From contig CALDHJ010000216.1 of assembly GCA_937941555.1 (NCBI GenBank), forward strand, positions 1 to 6,848: 6,848 bases of DNA. The letters run 5' to 3'. Source of the DNA: an uncultured Granulosicoccaceae bacterium. Lineage in GTDB: Bacteria > Pseudomonadota > Gammaproteobacteria > CALCKW01. Made by a program: the position numbers and the translations under genes. Below, piece after piece: positions 1 through 6,105 of this stretch (positions are counted from its first letter, which is position 1; the number at the start of each line of letters is the position of its first letter). Under the pieces are notes generated by a model, which searched no databases, was not told where the DNA came from, and saw nothing but the letters and a program-made list of their open reading frames with translations.

Positions 1-67
1 GTGCACTTTCGATTCAACGTGTAACGCTAAAAGTCCTTTCGAGGCGCTAAATTCCGCATCGGTTGTC

Positions 68-96
68 TTGACAAAAATGGCCGCTGAGCGGACCAT
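68..96 (+). promoter_or_regulatory. Probable sigma-70 promoter of the tRNA-Met gene
   Basis: A perfect -35 consensus TTGACA lies at 68-73. A weak -10, GACCAT (3 of 6 matches), lies at 91-96 after a 17-base spacer. Transcription would start near 103, a few bases before the tRNA. The spacer holds the inverted repeat CCGCT-G-AGCGG (81-91), which is unusual and could be an operator. The -35 is clear; the -10 is a guess. Confidence 0.45.
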
Positions 97-107
97 TGTC
101 AGATCGT

Positions 108-184
108 GGCCATATAGCTCAGTTGGTTAGAGCACATCACTCATAATGATGGGGTCCCTAGTTCGAGTCTAGGTATGGCCACCA
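108..184 (+). tRNA. tRNA-Met (CAU), elongator type
   Basis: The sequence folds into a complete cloverleaf. The 7-bp acceptor is GGCCATA (108-114) with TATGGCC (174-180). The D stem is GCTC/GAGC (117-120, 130-133). The anticodon stem is CATCA/TGATG (135-139, 147-151), with loop CTCATAA and anticodon CAT at 142-144. The T stem is CCTAG/CTAGG around TTCGAGT, and the 3' CCA is encoded (182-184). CAU can mean initiator Met, elongator Met or lysidine-modified Ile. Here base pair 1-72 is G-C, and the anticodon stem lacks the three consecutive G-C pairs of the initiator, which excludes initiator Met. The D and anticodon arms match the E. coli elongator tRNA-Met as I recall it rather than the Ile2 tRNA. 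Elongator Met is therefore the best call. No terminator is obvious just downstream. Confidence 0.95.
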
Positions 185-399
185 ATTTATTCTTGCTACA
201 AAGCTTGTGAAGTGGCGCGAAGTGATGGAACGCTTCAAATGCCGCAACCCTTTTATTGAACCCAGACATGGCTGTCGACGGACTGTGTAACGCAGCGCAG
301 ATTCCGGCCCGCATAGAATGCACTTTTTGGCGCCGAGCGCTCATCGGCCACTCGGTATGCGTGGAATAAACCGTACAAATTCATCCAGTCGAGGTTTGT
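185..399. other. Intergenic stretch between tRNA-Met and the SSB-like gene
   Basis: No credible gene is seen in these 215 bases. There are small symmetric elements: GCAT-AGA-ATGC at 311-321, GGCGCC at 329-334 and the 8-bp palindrome GAGCGCTC at 335-342. The last two lie next to GCCGA (332-336), which could pair with TCGGC (344-348). No promoter with two good boxes can be named for the downstream gene, so read-through from the tRNA promoter is possible. A GAGG ribosome binding site (391-394) belongs to the next gene. Confidence 0.5.
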
Positions 400-1008
400 G
401 TGCCTGACCAAAATCGAGTTTTCGTAACGGGTTTCATCACTGAACAGCCCGAACTGCGTACCACCGCCCTCAAGGGCAAGTCGGTCTGTAACCCGACCAT
501 TCGCATCAACGACAGAAAGAAGACGCCTGAGGGATGGCAACCCTACGTGGAATTCGTGCCGGTCGTGGCATTCGGCAACCTCGCTGAGTTCATCTCGACC
601 TTGCAGAAGGGCACGCGCGTGCGGATCGAAGGGAAGTTGCAAGCCAATCAGTTCGAACGGGACGGCGTGATGGTGAGTGAGCTTCAGGTGATGGCCTACG
701 AGCTGGACATCCTCTCCAGGCCCAACCATGGACACTACCGCAACGACCGCTCGCGTGATTCGGATGCATCCGACAACGCAGATGCGCGGCAAAGCCGACC
801 ACGCGGACGCCCGGAACCTAGCGTAGAACAGGAAGACGAATCGGATCGTCAACCCGACAGCAATGACAATCGGCCAGTGAACATGCTCAGTGGTGGAGCT
901 GCCTGGACGCCGGACCAGGAGCATCGCGGGAACGGCAACGACACGCGACGGCGTGGTCGACCGGTGAGTTCACGACGTACGCGTGGATCGACAACAAACG
1001 AATACTGA
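400..1008 (+). CDS. SSB-family single-stranded DNA-binding protein with AT-hook-like tail
   Basis: Residues about 6-107 of this 202-residue protein are an SSB-type OB fold. The family pattern is visible: an aromatic GW at 45-46, the VVAFGNLAEF strand and helix at 55-64, KGTRVRIEGKL at 70-80, and ERDG followed by a final strand near 86-105. Such proteins bind single-stranded DNA in replication, repair or recombination. The tail (108-202) is hydrophilic and probably disordered. It carries two AT-hook-like cores, PRGRP at 134-138 and RRGRP at 184-188, with an acidic stretch between them (141-156). It ends in STTNEY and lacks the acidic DDDIPF-type tip that housekeeping SSBs use to recruit partners, so this is more likely a specialised paralogue than the main SSB. 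The GTG start has GAGG (391-394) five bases upstream. A strong terminator follows, so the gene is monocistronic or ends a tRNA-led transcript. The OB-fold call is firm; the tail's role is inference. Confidence 0.88.
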   Translation: MPDQNRVFVTGFITEQPELRTTALKGKSVCNPTIRINDRKKTPEGWQPYVEFVPVVAFGNLAEFISTLQKGTRVRIEGKLQANQFERDGVMVSELQVMAYELDILSRPNHGHYRNDRSRDSDASDNADARQSRPRGRPEPSVEQEDESDRQPDSNDNRPVNMLSGGAAWTPDQEHRGNGNDTRRRGRPVSSRRTRGSTTNEY

Positions 1009-1011
1009 GTC

Positions 1012-1038
1012 AAAAACCGGCAATAGCCGGTTTTTTTT
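1012..1038 (+). terminator. Rho-independent terminator of the SSB-like gene
   Basis: The stem AAAACCGGC (1013-1021) pairs with GCCGGTTTT (1026-1034) around loop AATA (1022-1025). The right arm runs into eight T residues (1031-1038). It lies four bases after the stop codon. The A-run on the left (1012-1016) means it could also act weakly on leftward transcription. Confidence 0.95.
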
Positions 1039-1089
1039 ATCGGTCGCCGTGTGCGGGTCAATCGATATGCACAAGACATCGGCGCGCTC

Positions 1090-1098
1090 TGGTAAAAT
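1090..1098 (+). promoter_or_regulatory. Extended -10 promoter for the three-gene operon
   Basis: TGG followed by TAAAAT (1093-1098, 5 of 6 matches to TATAAT) is a good extended -10. No good -35 lies 17 bases upstream (CACAAG at 1070-1075), but an extended -10 can tolerate that. The start would be near 1105, giving a leader of about 140 bases before the ATG at 1245. It is the best promoter-like sequence between the SSB terminator and the operon. Confidence 0.5.
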
Positions 1099-1223
1099 GC
1101 GACCCAACTGGGGCCCGGCACGCACCCATACAGCGACAGGGCGCTCTGTCTTGCGAGAAGCGGTTGCAAGGCATGGTGCGCAACAGACTCGGCGTGTGCC
1201 CCGTTCCACTTGATTCAAATTCG

Positions 1224-1236
1224 ATTCACAGTGAAT
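1224..1236. promoter_or_regulatory. Inverted repeat just upstream of the operon's first start codon
   Basis: ATTCAC (1224-1229) and GTGAAT (1231-1236) form a perfect 6-bp inverted repeat around one base. A further GATTCA copy lies 11 bases upstream (1212-1217). The element takes the place where a ribosome binding site would be expected, 8 bases before the ATG, and no purine-rich Shine-Dalgarno sequence is present. It could bind a repressor on DNA or simply be chance. Confidence 0.3.
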
Positions 1237-1244
1237 GACACCGT

Positions 1245-2987
1245 ATGCAGTCAGTTCTTTCCGACGGCTCGAGCGCACGTGGCTTCGCCGGATTGGCCTC
1301 GCTTGGCATCCCCGTTGACGACCTGTTGGCTGACCGACCGGTGCCGTTACCCGACACCGCCAGAGGCGGCTTGCCCCATCTCGACACCGGCGGCAACACG
1401 AACTATCTGCGATCTCAACCAGCTCGTGGAAAAGGCCTGAGGTGGGGGCTGCCGGTAGCATTGGCAGTGTTGGTTGCAGTAGCGAGTACCGCCTTTTTTG
1501 TCTGGCGCGCCAATGACACCGATGCGGAACTTGTGGCTGACAGTTCAATGCCGGTCGAAATCGACACGTCAACTCTGACACGGCCGCCGCTCGGGTCCGA
1601 GCACGTTTTGACGCGGGACCAGATTCGCTATTGCCTGGCGGAGGAGATTCGCTTGCAAGCTGCCCGCGACCAGGTTGCGACCCAGCGCGTCGATATAGAC
1701 AGGCTCAACGCCAGCGTGGCTGACCTCAACACCCGGTGTGGGTCATTCAAGTACCAGGGCACCGATCTCGCGCTTGCGGAAGCCGATATTGCAATCCGCA
1801 AGGCGGAATTGGTGGCGTCAGGTAGAGCGGAATTTCTGCTGCCTGTTGGGAACGAAGAGACTCAAGGCAACACTGTGGGGTCGGGTGGCGAAGCACAAGT
1901 CGCGTCGACTGATGCGACCGCCTCTGGGGAAAGTGACTCCGCATCTGCATCTGCGGCGGTTTCCGATCCCGCGCAGCAGAGGTTGATTCGCGATGTACAG
2001 TGGCTGTTGTTCAAACTTGGTTTCTACAACGACGTGATGTCGGGTGTGGATACCGAGGCAACCCAAGCGGCGCGAACCGCGTACCTTTCACAGCGCGATG
2101 CGGACCCCTCTACCAGTCTTGAAGAGACGCTGGCTCTGCTCAAGATCGACACGGAAAGTCCGCTGCCGACGACGCCAACCGACAACGGCACCCAGACTGA
2201 GAGCAGCGAGCAGCAAGCACCGGCGCAAGACAACGCAGTCGAGCCAGCACAATCCGATGCTGAATCGGTCCCTGTCTCGACGCCAGTCACCACGCCGGAT
2301 CTCTCCGGGCTGCCTGACACCGACCGGCTTGCAATAGAGCAATTGTGTCGCGCGACAGCGTCTGATGAAGGCTACGCCGGGTGTATTGATGGCCAGTTGT
2401 CCGATTTGAATGCCGTTCCGGCACCCGCGATACCGCTAACGCAATTAAGCGATGATCAACGCCGGTTCGCGCTTGCAGAATGCGGCCCCGTGCGCGGTCG
2501 CGATGGGCCTGCAGCTTACTATCGCTGCCTGGCTGAACATTCGCGCGCGCCAGCAGTGGAGGTGGCTGTGTCGTCTGCGGTTTCACAGCAGTTGCCGCAG
2601 AACGTGGTGTCATCGATTGAGAGTCGCTGTGCAGCTGCCATGAACGGAGAGAGCGGTGAGTACGCGCGCTGTGTCAGTGGGCAATTTGCCAATCTGTCTG
2701 ATGCGCTGAATCCGATGTTTCTCAACGCGATCGAGTTTTCTGAACGCGCGTCGATCGAGGCGGTGTGCGCGAGTGGGCCAGGAGTTGGGGATATCTCGGC
2801 TTTTTATAATTGCGTGGCGGGCGAGTTGGATGCATTGCGTCAGGTCGGTGCGAAACCGGACATGAAGGTGGCGAGTTTCGAAGACCGCAAGAACATTGAA
2901 ACCGTGTGTCAGCAGGATCGCTTGAACCGTGGGCCAGCCGACTACTATCGCTGCCTGGACCGTGAATTGACTGCACGAGGCTACTGA
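1245..2987 (+). CDS. Single-pass envelope protein with five tandem two-cysteine repeats
   Basis: This 580-residue protein of unknown function has a 65-residue cytoplasmic tail ending in basic residues (R56, R61, K63, R66), one membrane helix (about 67-87) and a large ectodomain. Ectodomain order: a charged helical segment with C130 and C165 (124-170); a Ser/Ala-rich linker (203-240); a degenerate peptidoglycan-binding-like segment (about 244-282, VQWLLFKLGFYND then a late T-x3-AR motif); a Thr/Gln/Pro linker (303-355); and five repeats spaced 45-49 residues. Each repeat has a Cys pair: 368/380, 413/428, 462/476, 508/523, 555/570. The consensus is IExxC, 11-14 residues, then an aromatic one to three residues before the second Cys, then a short helix. 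All twelve cysteines lie after the membrane helix, which fits an oxidising periplasm. An in-frame TGA at 1236-1238 leaves 1245 as the first ATG, but it lacks a clear ribosome binding site. The next gene starts 1 base after its stop. Topology is a firm inference; function is unknown. Confidence 0.85.
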   Translation: MQSVLSDGSSARGFAGLASLGIPVDDLLADRPVPLPDTARGGLPHLDTGGNTNYLRSQPARGKGLRWGLPVALAVLVAVASTAFFVWRANDTDAELVADSSMPVEIDTSTLTRPPLGSEHVLTRDQIRYCLAEEIRLQAARDQVATQRVDIDRLNASVADLNTRCGSFKYQGTDLALAEADIAIRKAELVASGRAEFLLPVGNEETQGNTVGSGGEAQVASTDATASGESDSASASAAVSDPAQQRLIRDVQWLLFKLGFYNDVMSGVDTEATQAARTAYLSQRDADPSTSLEETLALLKIDTESPLPTTPTDNGTQTESSEQQAPAQDNAVEPAQSDAESVPVSTPVTTPDLSGLPDTDRLAIEQLCRATASDEGYAGCIDGQLSDLNAVPAPAIPLTQLSDDQRRFALAECGPVRGRDGPAAYYRCLAEHSRAPAVEVAVSSAVSQQLPQNVVSSIESRCAAAMNGESGEYARCVSGQFANLSDALNPMFLNAIEFSERASIEAVCASGPGVGDISAFYNCVAGELDALRQVGAKPDMKVASFEDRKNIETVCQQDRLNRGPADYYRCLDRELTARGY

Positions 2988-2988
2988 C

Positions 2989-4263
2989 ATGATTGAGTTG
3001 TCCGACGTATTGTCGATCCCGGCGACGACGTGCTTTTCTTGCGGTGCCAGTCGACGTGGCGTCGTCAGTCCGTGTCCCGGGTGCGGCAAGCGCCCCGTCA
3101 GCAAGGCAGATTGGCGAAAAGCGCTTAGCAGCAACCCCTATCGGCTGAACGATCAACTTCAATCTGTCGCCGAAGGCGATGCTCGCTATGACAACCCGGT
3201 GTTCCGCGCCGTCAACCAGCGGTCGTTTGAACAATCGCTTGCGGACAAGCAGCTTCAGGAACTCCTGAGCTTTGACGGGCAGTCGGGCATTGCTGACGAT
3301 ACTCCGGGACGCGGCAGCGCCGGGGCGCCACCGCTCGCGGCGCAGGCTCCGGTGAAACGCTTTGATGGATTGGCGGAAAATCCGTTCAACCTGTTGCGTG
3401 CGTCGGCGACGAACACGGTCGCTGAAATCGATGCCATCGTTATGGATGCCGATCGCCAAGTTGGTGAGCCGGTCTCCGCGTCAATACTGCTCGATTCCGC
3501 AACCCGGCTTGACGCCGAAGTCCGTTGGCTCGGGGGGATTTCATTCAACGAAGCGCAATCCCTGATGAGCGAGGCGAGCCAGTCGTTGCCGCAGGATCCG
3601 CTTGCTTCAGTCAATTTGCAGTGCTTCCGGTTGGTAAATGCCGAAACCCACGATGTGGGTGCGCTCGCGAATGCGGTCGGCCACATCTCCGAAACCTGGG
3701 CACAGGTCGCTGCCGAAGATGTACTGCGATTGTTCAATGCTGACCGGCGCAGAGCCGGTGTGCGTTCAATAGCGGATGTGTCTGTTGTCAGTCAGGCGTT
3801 GGTGAGTCGTCAGAACGAGATTGTCGCCGCCTTGGTGGCTGTGCTCGAGTCCTTGCCGTCTGATGCCTTGCTGCAGTGCTATGAGTCGTTTTCCGGTGTG
3901 GCGCGCACGCCCGGTAAAGTGATCGAAGCCTTGGTGTCGCACTACCGGTCATTTGCGGAACCTGTCCTGTTGGGCGAAGGTGACAAGGTTGTGGCGCTCT
4001 GTCGGCGTGGAGCCAACCAGTTGCGCAGCAAGGAACCGCTTGCACCCGACTTTGTGGAGCGCCTTGGACGGCTGATGGCGTTCTATCATCGTTTGTTGAG
4101 GCCACTGCGGAGTTCGCCGCAAGGTCTCGGCGTCGTCAGAACGCTGTCCCGAATGATGCGCGAATCGTTTTCGGAGTTGTGCGAGGCAGCGCAGCAACAT
4201 GCGGATGTCGAGGAGGCGGCCGCCTTGTCGAGTATGCAGAACACCTATTTCAAGAGGCGTTGA
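2989..4263 (+). CDS. Cytoplasmic protein with N-terminal C4 zinc ribbon, function unknown
   Basis: The protein has 424 residues, with no signal peptide or membrane helix. It opens with a clear zinc ribbon: C15-x2-C18 and C29-x2-C32, each pair followed by G. A variable linker (about 100-122) is rich in Gly, Ala and Pro. Next comes NPFNLL at 131-136, with alternating polar and hydrophobic helices to about 180. This loosely recalls the NPF-x-LG opening of degenerate J-domain-like modules, but no HPD motif is present, so that is only a suggestion. The rest (185-424) is mostly alpha-helical, ending NTYFKRR. Its ATG lies one base after the preceding stop, with GAGG at 2977-2980 and an 8-base spacer, and the next gene follows within two bases. 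Strong co-translation with the envelope protein and the downstream soluble protein suggests a shared complex. The zinc ribbon is certain by motif; its partner (protein, RNA or DNA) cannot be told. Confidence 0.85.
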   Translation: MIELSDVLSIPATTCFSCGASRRGVVSPCPGCGKRPVSKADWRKALSSNPYRLNDQLQSVAEGDARYDNPVFRAVNQRSFEQSLADKQLQELLSFDGQSGIADDTPGRGSAGAPPLAAQAPVKRFDGLAENPFNLLRASATNTVAEIDAIVMDADRQVGEPVSASILLDSATRLDAEVRWLGGISFNEAQSLMSEASQSLPQDPLASVNLQCFRLVNAETHDVGALANAVGHISETWAQVAAEDVLRLFNADRRRAGVRSIADVSVVSQALVSRQNEIVAALVAVLESLPSDALLQCYESFSGVARTPGKVIEALVSHYRSFAEPVLLGEGDKVVALCRRGANQLRSKEPLAPDFVERLGRLMAFYHRLLRPLRSSPQGLGVVRTLSRMMRESFSELCEAAQQHADVEEAAALSSMQNTYFKRR

Positions 4264-4265
4264 CA

Positions 4266-4928
4266 GTGGAGTTCTTACGATACAGGGCGCAGCGCTCGGC
4301 AGAGGAACAGCTCGACGCTGAGGTCGAGAGTTTGAATCGACTGCTTGAAGATCAGGCCTATCAGCTTTCACTGATGCCGGAGGCGATCGTCAGTCAGGCT
4401 CAGCGTAATGGGCAAGTTGACGAAATCGTCGGTGCGCAGGGCCGCTTCGCCTACGTGCCGACCAACCCTGTGCCGGTGAACGGCACTGTGGGGGCCATGG
4501 CCTGGCTGTCTCGGCTACAGACCCGGCACAAGGAATCACTGGTGTTTCACCGCCTTGGTCAGATTGGGGCGATCGAAGTGTACGAGGCAATGAGTCTGAT
4601 TCGTCGGCAATGGTTTGTGTTCTTTACAGACCCACGTTACGCCGGTGCGAGCGATCGCGCACCCGAGGGATTGAACCTGATGGAGCCGGGTCGTCCCTTC
4701 CACGGTGTCGGCAGTCTGATGCGCGACTTCCCGCACGAATTTGCCGACATCGTTCAGGCGTACAGCGAAGAATTCAGATTGGCAACCCTGGCTCCGAACA
4801 AAGTACTCAACCAATTATCGGATGCGGTGGTCGAGAGGCCGCTTGCACAACAGCTGAAGCTTGAGTGGGTAGCGCACGCAGTGCGCAGCGGCAGCACCGT
4901 GTCAGAGTGCGAACCGGCGCTGGTCTGA
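4266..4928 (+). CDS. Third operon protein, soluble, family not recognised
   Basis: The protein has 220 residues when started at the GTG at 4266. That start is supported by AAGAGG at 4252-4257 with an 8-base spacer and by a two-base gap after the previous stop. An upstream in-frame ATG at 4179 would overlap the preceding gene by 85 bases and has no such support; TTG at 4260 is too close to the ribosome binding site. Residues about 5-36 are charged and helical, with heptad-like leucines, possibly a short coiled coil. A compact aromatic-rich core follows (about 73-150), with GAMAWLSRL, VFHRLGQIG, EVYEAMS and RQWFVFFTDPRY as its most structured parts, then helices to the end. There is no membrane helix, and the only cysteine is C215, near the C-terminus. 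I do not recognise the family. Tight coupling to the zinc-ribbon gene implies a common task, and the alpha/beta-looking core may be the conserved part to search with. Confidence 0.82.
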   Translation: MEFLRYRAQRSAEEQLDAEVESLNRLLEDQAYQLSLMPEAIVSQAQRNGQVDEIVGAQGRFAYVPTNPVPVNGTVGAMAWLSRLQTRHKESLVFHRLGQIGAIEVYEAMSLIRRQWFVFFTDPRYAGASDRAPEGLNLMEPGRPFHGVGSLMRDFPHEFADIVQAYSEEFRLATLAPNKVLNQLSDAVVERPLAQQLKLEWVAHAVRSGSTVSECEPALV

Positions 4929-5115
4929 CTCCGCTTCCGGATGCACCTTTGTCAGCATTGTCTTGTGCACCGGATCGACACTTCGCAAGCTTGGCGTGGC
5001 AATGCACTGCCTGCGACATTGATGTGAATTGTGACCCGACATTGCACTGCGCCGAGGCAGTCTTGATCTCTTCATGGCCGGTTGCGCGCCAGCCAATCGG
5101 GCTGAATCGACCTAT
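4929..5115. other. Convergent intergenic region with imperfect hairpin and short repeats
   Basis: This is 187 bases between the ends of the operon and the minus-strand NYN gene. TCCGG-A-TGCAC (4936-4946) pairs with GTGCA-CCGGA (4965-4974), giving ten base pairs with one bulged A and an 18-base loop, but no T-run follows on either side, so it is not a classical terminator. TGCACTGC occurs at 5003-5010 and 5043-5050, and GACATTG at 5015-5021 and 5038-5044. The + strand reading frame across it (4865-5275) looks like a shadow, with no start signal or family resemblance. Confidence 0.5.
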
Positions 5116-5955
5116 TCAGAGTCGGTGGATCAACGATATATCCGTTGCCTGGTGGGCTTCGCCTTCGCTGCGAGGCTCGGCGATGGTGAATTCGAAAACG
5201 TGTTCCCTGCTTGGCAGGGCCTGGGCCTCCACCTCAGATGGCAGGTCGCTGTCGTTGAAAAACACCGTCTCGTAGGGTGACTCCGGGTCTCTCGAATCGG
5301 TTTGCCAGAGGTTGTCTGACACGGTGCTGAGGTAGCGCATGAAGCCGTATCCACTTTTGTGAAAATGGCAAATGCCTCGCACACGCGAGCCCACTTCGCC
5401 CCAAACCGTGTCGGTGCTTGCACTCGCGTCTGAAAAGGGCACAAGACCCGGTATCAGATAACCTGAGAGAAAGAGATCCGCCTCGCGCCTCAGATCGCGT
5501 GACACGTTTTCGCACGCTACCACCTCGACCCTGATCCCACGTGACTGCAGTGCGCTGATGACCCGCACGAAATCGCCGTCTCCGGTTGCGAGCAGGACGC
5601 GATCGAGGTTTTCGGACTGGAGCAGCATATCCACGGCGAGATCGAGATCCGCGTTGGCTTTGGATCGCCACTCGCCGGCTTCGTCCTGGTACCAGCGGAC
5701 AATCTTCTGCGTCACCTTGTAGCCGTTGTCGCGAACCGACATCTGGAAATTCAATTCCCGTCGCATGTACTGCACGTCGTTTTCTGCGCGGCGCTGGTCG
5801 TAGGCGAGGTAGGTGTTGAGTCGCTGTGGCAACGCGCCGTCGCGGCAGGCGAAGTCGCGCAAGACGTCGTACTGCATTCGGTAACCGCCATTTCGCCGAA
5901 TGTTTTCCCCGTCTATGAAGACGCCGACCTTGGACTGGCCTTTAGCGTTGCGCAT
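5116..5955 (-). CDS. NYN-domain (LabA-like) predicted RNase with C-terminal cold-shock-like domain
   Basis: Residues about 8-170 of this 279-residue protein form a NYN/LabA-like domain of the PIN nuclease superfamily. The acidic metal site is visible: D15 in FIDGENI, D103/D105/D109 in KANADLDLAVDML, and D126/D128 in ATGDGDF. These proteins are predicted metal-dependent RNases. Residues about 188-275 look like a cold-shock OB fold: RVRGICHFH then GYGFM (202-206), VFFNDSDLP (231-239), HVFEFTI and AHQATDI, in the order of RNP1, RNP2 and the final strands of CspA-like domains. The fusion implies RNA binding attached to RNA cleavage. The ATG at 5955 is chosen because the NYN domain begins just after it. 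It has no clear Shine-Dalgarno sequence, and GTG at 5979 and ATG at 6018 are in-frame alternatives. The open frame continues to 6372, but that stretch overlaps the peroxiredoxin and is not protein-like. The gene is divergent from the peroxiredoxin and convergent with the operon. NYN is near certain; the cold-shock call is good. Confidence 0.9.
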   Translation of the reverse strand: MRNAKGQSKVGVFIDGENIRRNGGYRMQYDVLRDFACRDGALPQRLNTYLAYDQRRAENDVQYMRRELNFQMSVRDNGYKVTQKIVRWYQDEAGEWRSKANADLDLAVDMLLQSENLDRVLLATGDGDFVRVISALQSRGIRVEVVACENVSRDLRREADLFLSGYLIPGLVPFSDASASTDTVWGEVGSRVRGICHFHKSGYGFMRYLSTVSDNLWQTDSRDPESPYETVFFNDSDLPSEVEAQALPSREHVFEFTIAEPRSEGEAHQATDISLIHRL

Positions 5956-6105
5956 GGTGCGACTGCCGTTGTTGATCACGTGCCTGCAAGGATACGACAC
6001 TGCGCTTATCCATGACATACTGAGAGCACCCTGACACCATCGCCGCGCCCGATCGCCCTGCAACCGGGTTGTCACTGTGGCAAACGACCTTCGAGGAAAC
6101 GACCC

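Noticed and set aside
25..51. CGCTAAA repeated at 25-31 and 45-51
   Set aside because: A 7-base repeat at 20-base spacing is too short to support an iteron or binding-site claim on its own.
161..184. tRNA 3' end as an integration site for the SSB-like gene
   Set aside because: No second copy of the T-arm and 3' end sequence, integrase or other mobile-element gene is visible in the window.
141..344. Minus-strand ORF ending in the frequent AIPRLELGTPSL-like peptide
   Set aside because: This peptide is a translation of the tRNA antisense strand, a known annotation artefact.
253..924. Long minus-strand ORF (223 codons) opposite the SSB-like gene
   Set aside because: It lies antisense to a clear OB-fold gene, has no family resemblance and no ribosome binding site. 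It is a composition shadow.
970..1581. Minus-strand ORF of 203 codons across the terminator and the operon start
   Set aside because: It crosses a strong terminator and overlaps the membrane-protein gene in antisense. Its composition (Arg, Cys, Pro-rich) is typical of a shadow frame.
2722..3459. Minus-strand ORF of 245 codons spanning the first and second operon genes
   Set aside because: It is antisense across two well-supported genes, is Arg-rich and low in order, and has no motif.
4179..4265. Longer N-terminus for the third operon gene from the ATG at 4179
   Set aside because: It would overlap the zinc-ribbon gene by 85 bases and adds a Gly/Cys-rich shadow-like stretch, whereas GTG 4266 has an ideal ribosome binding site.
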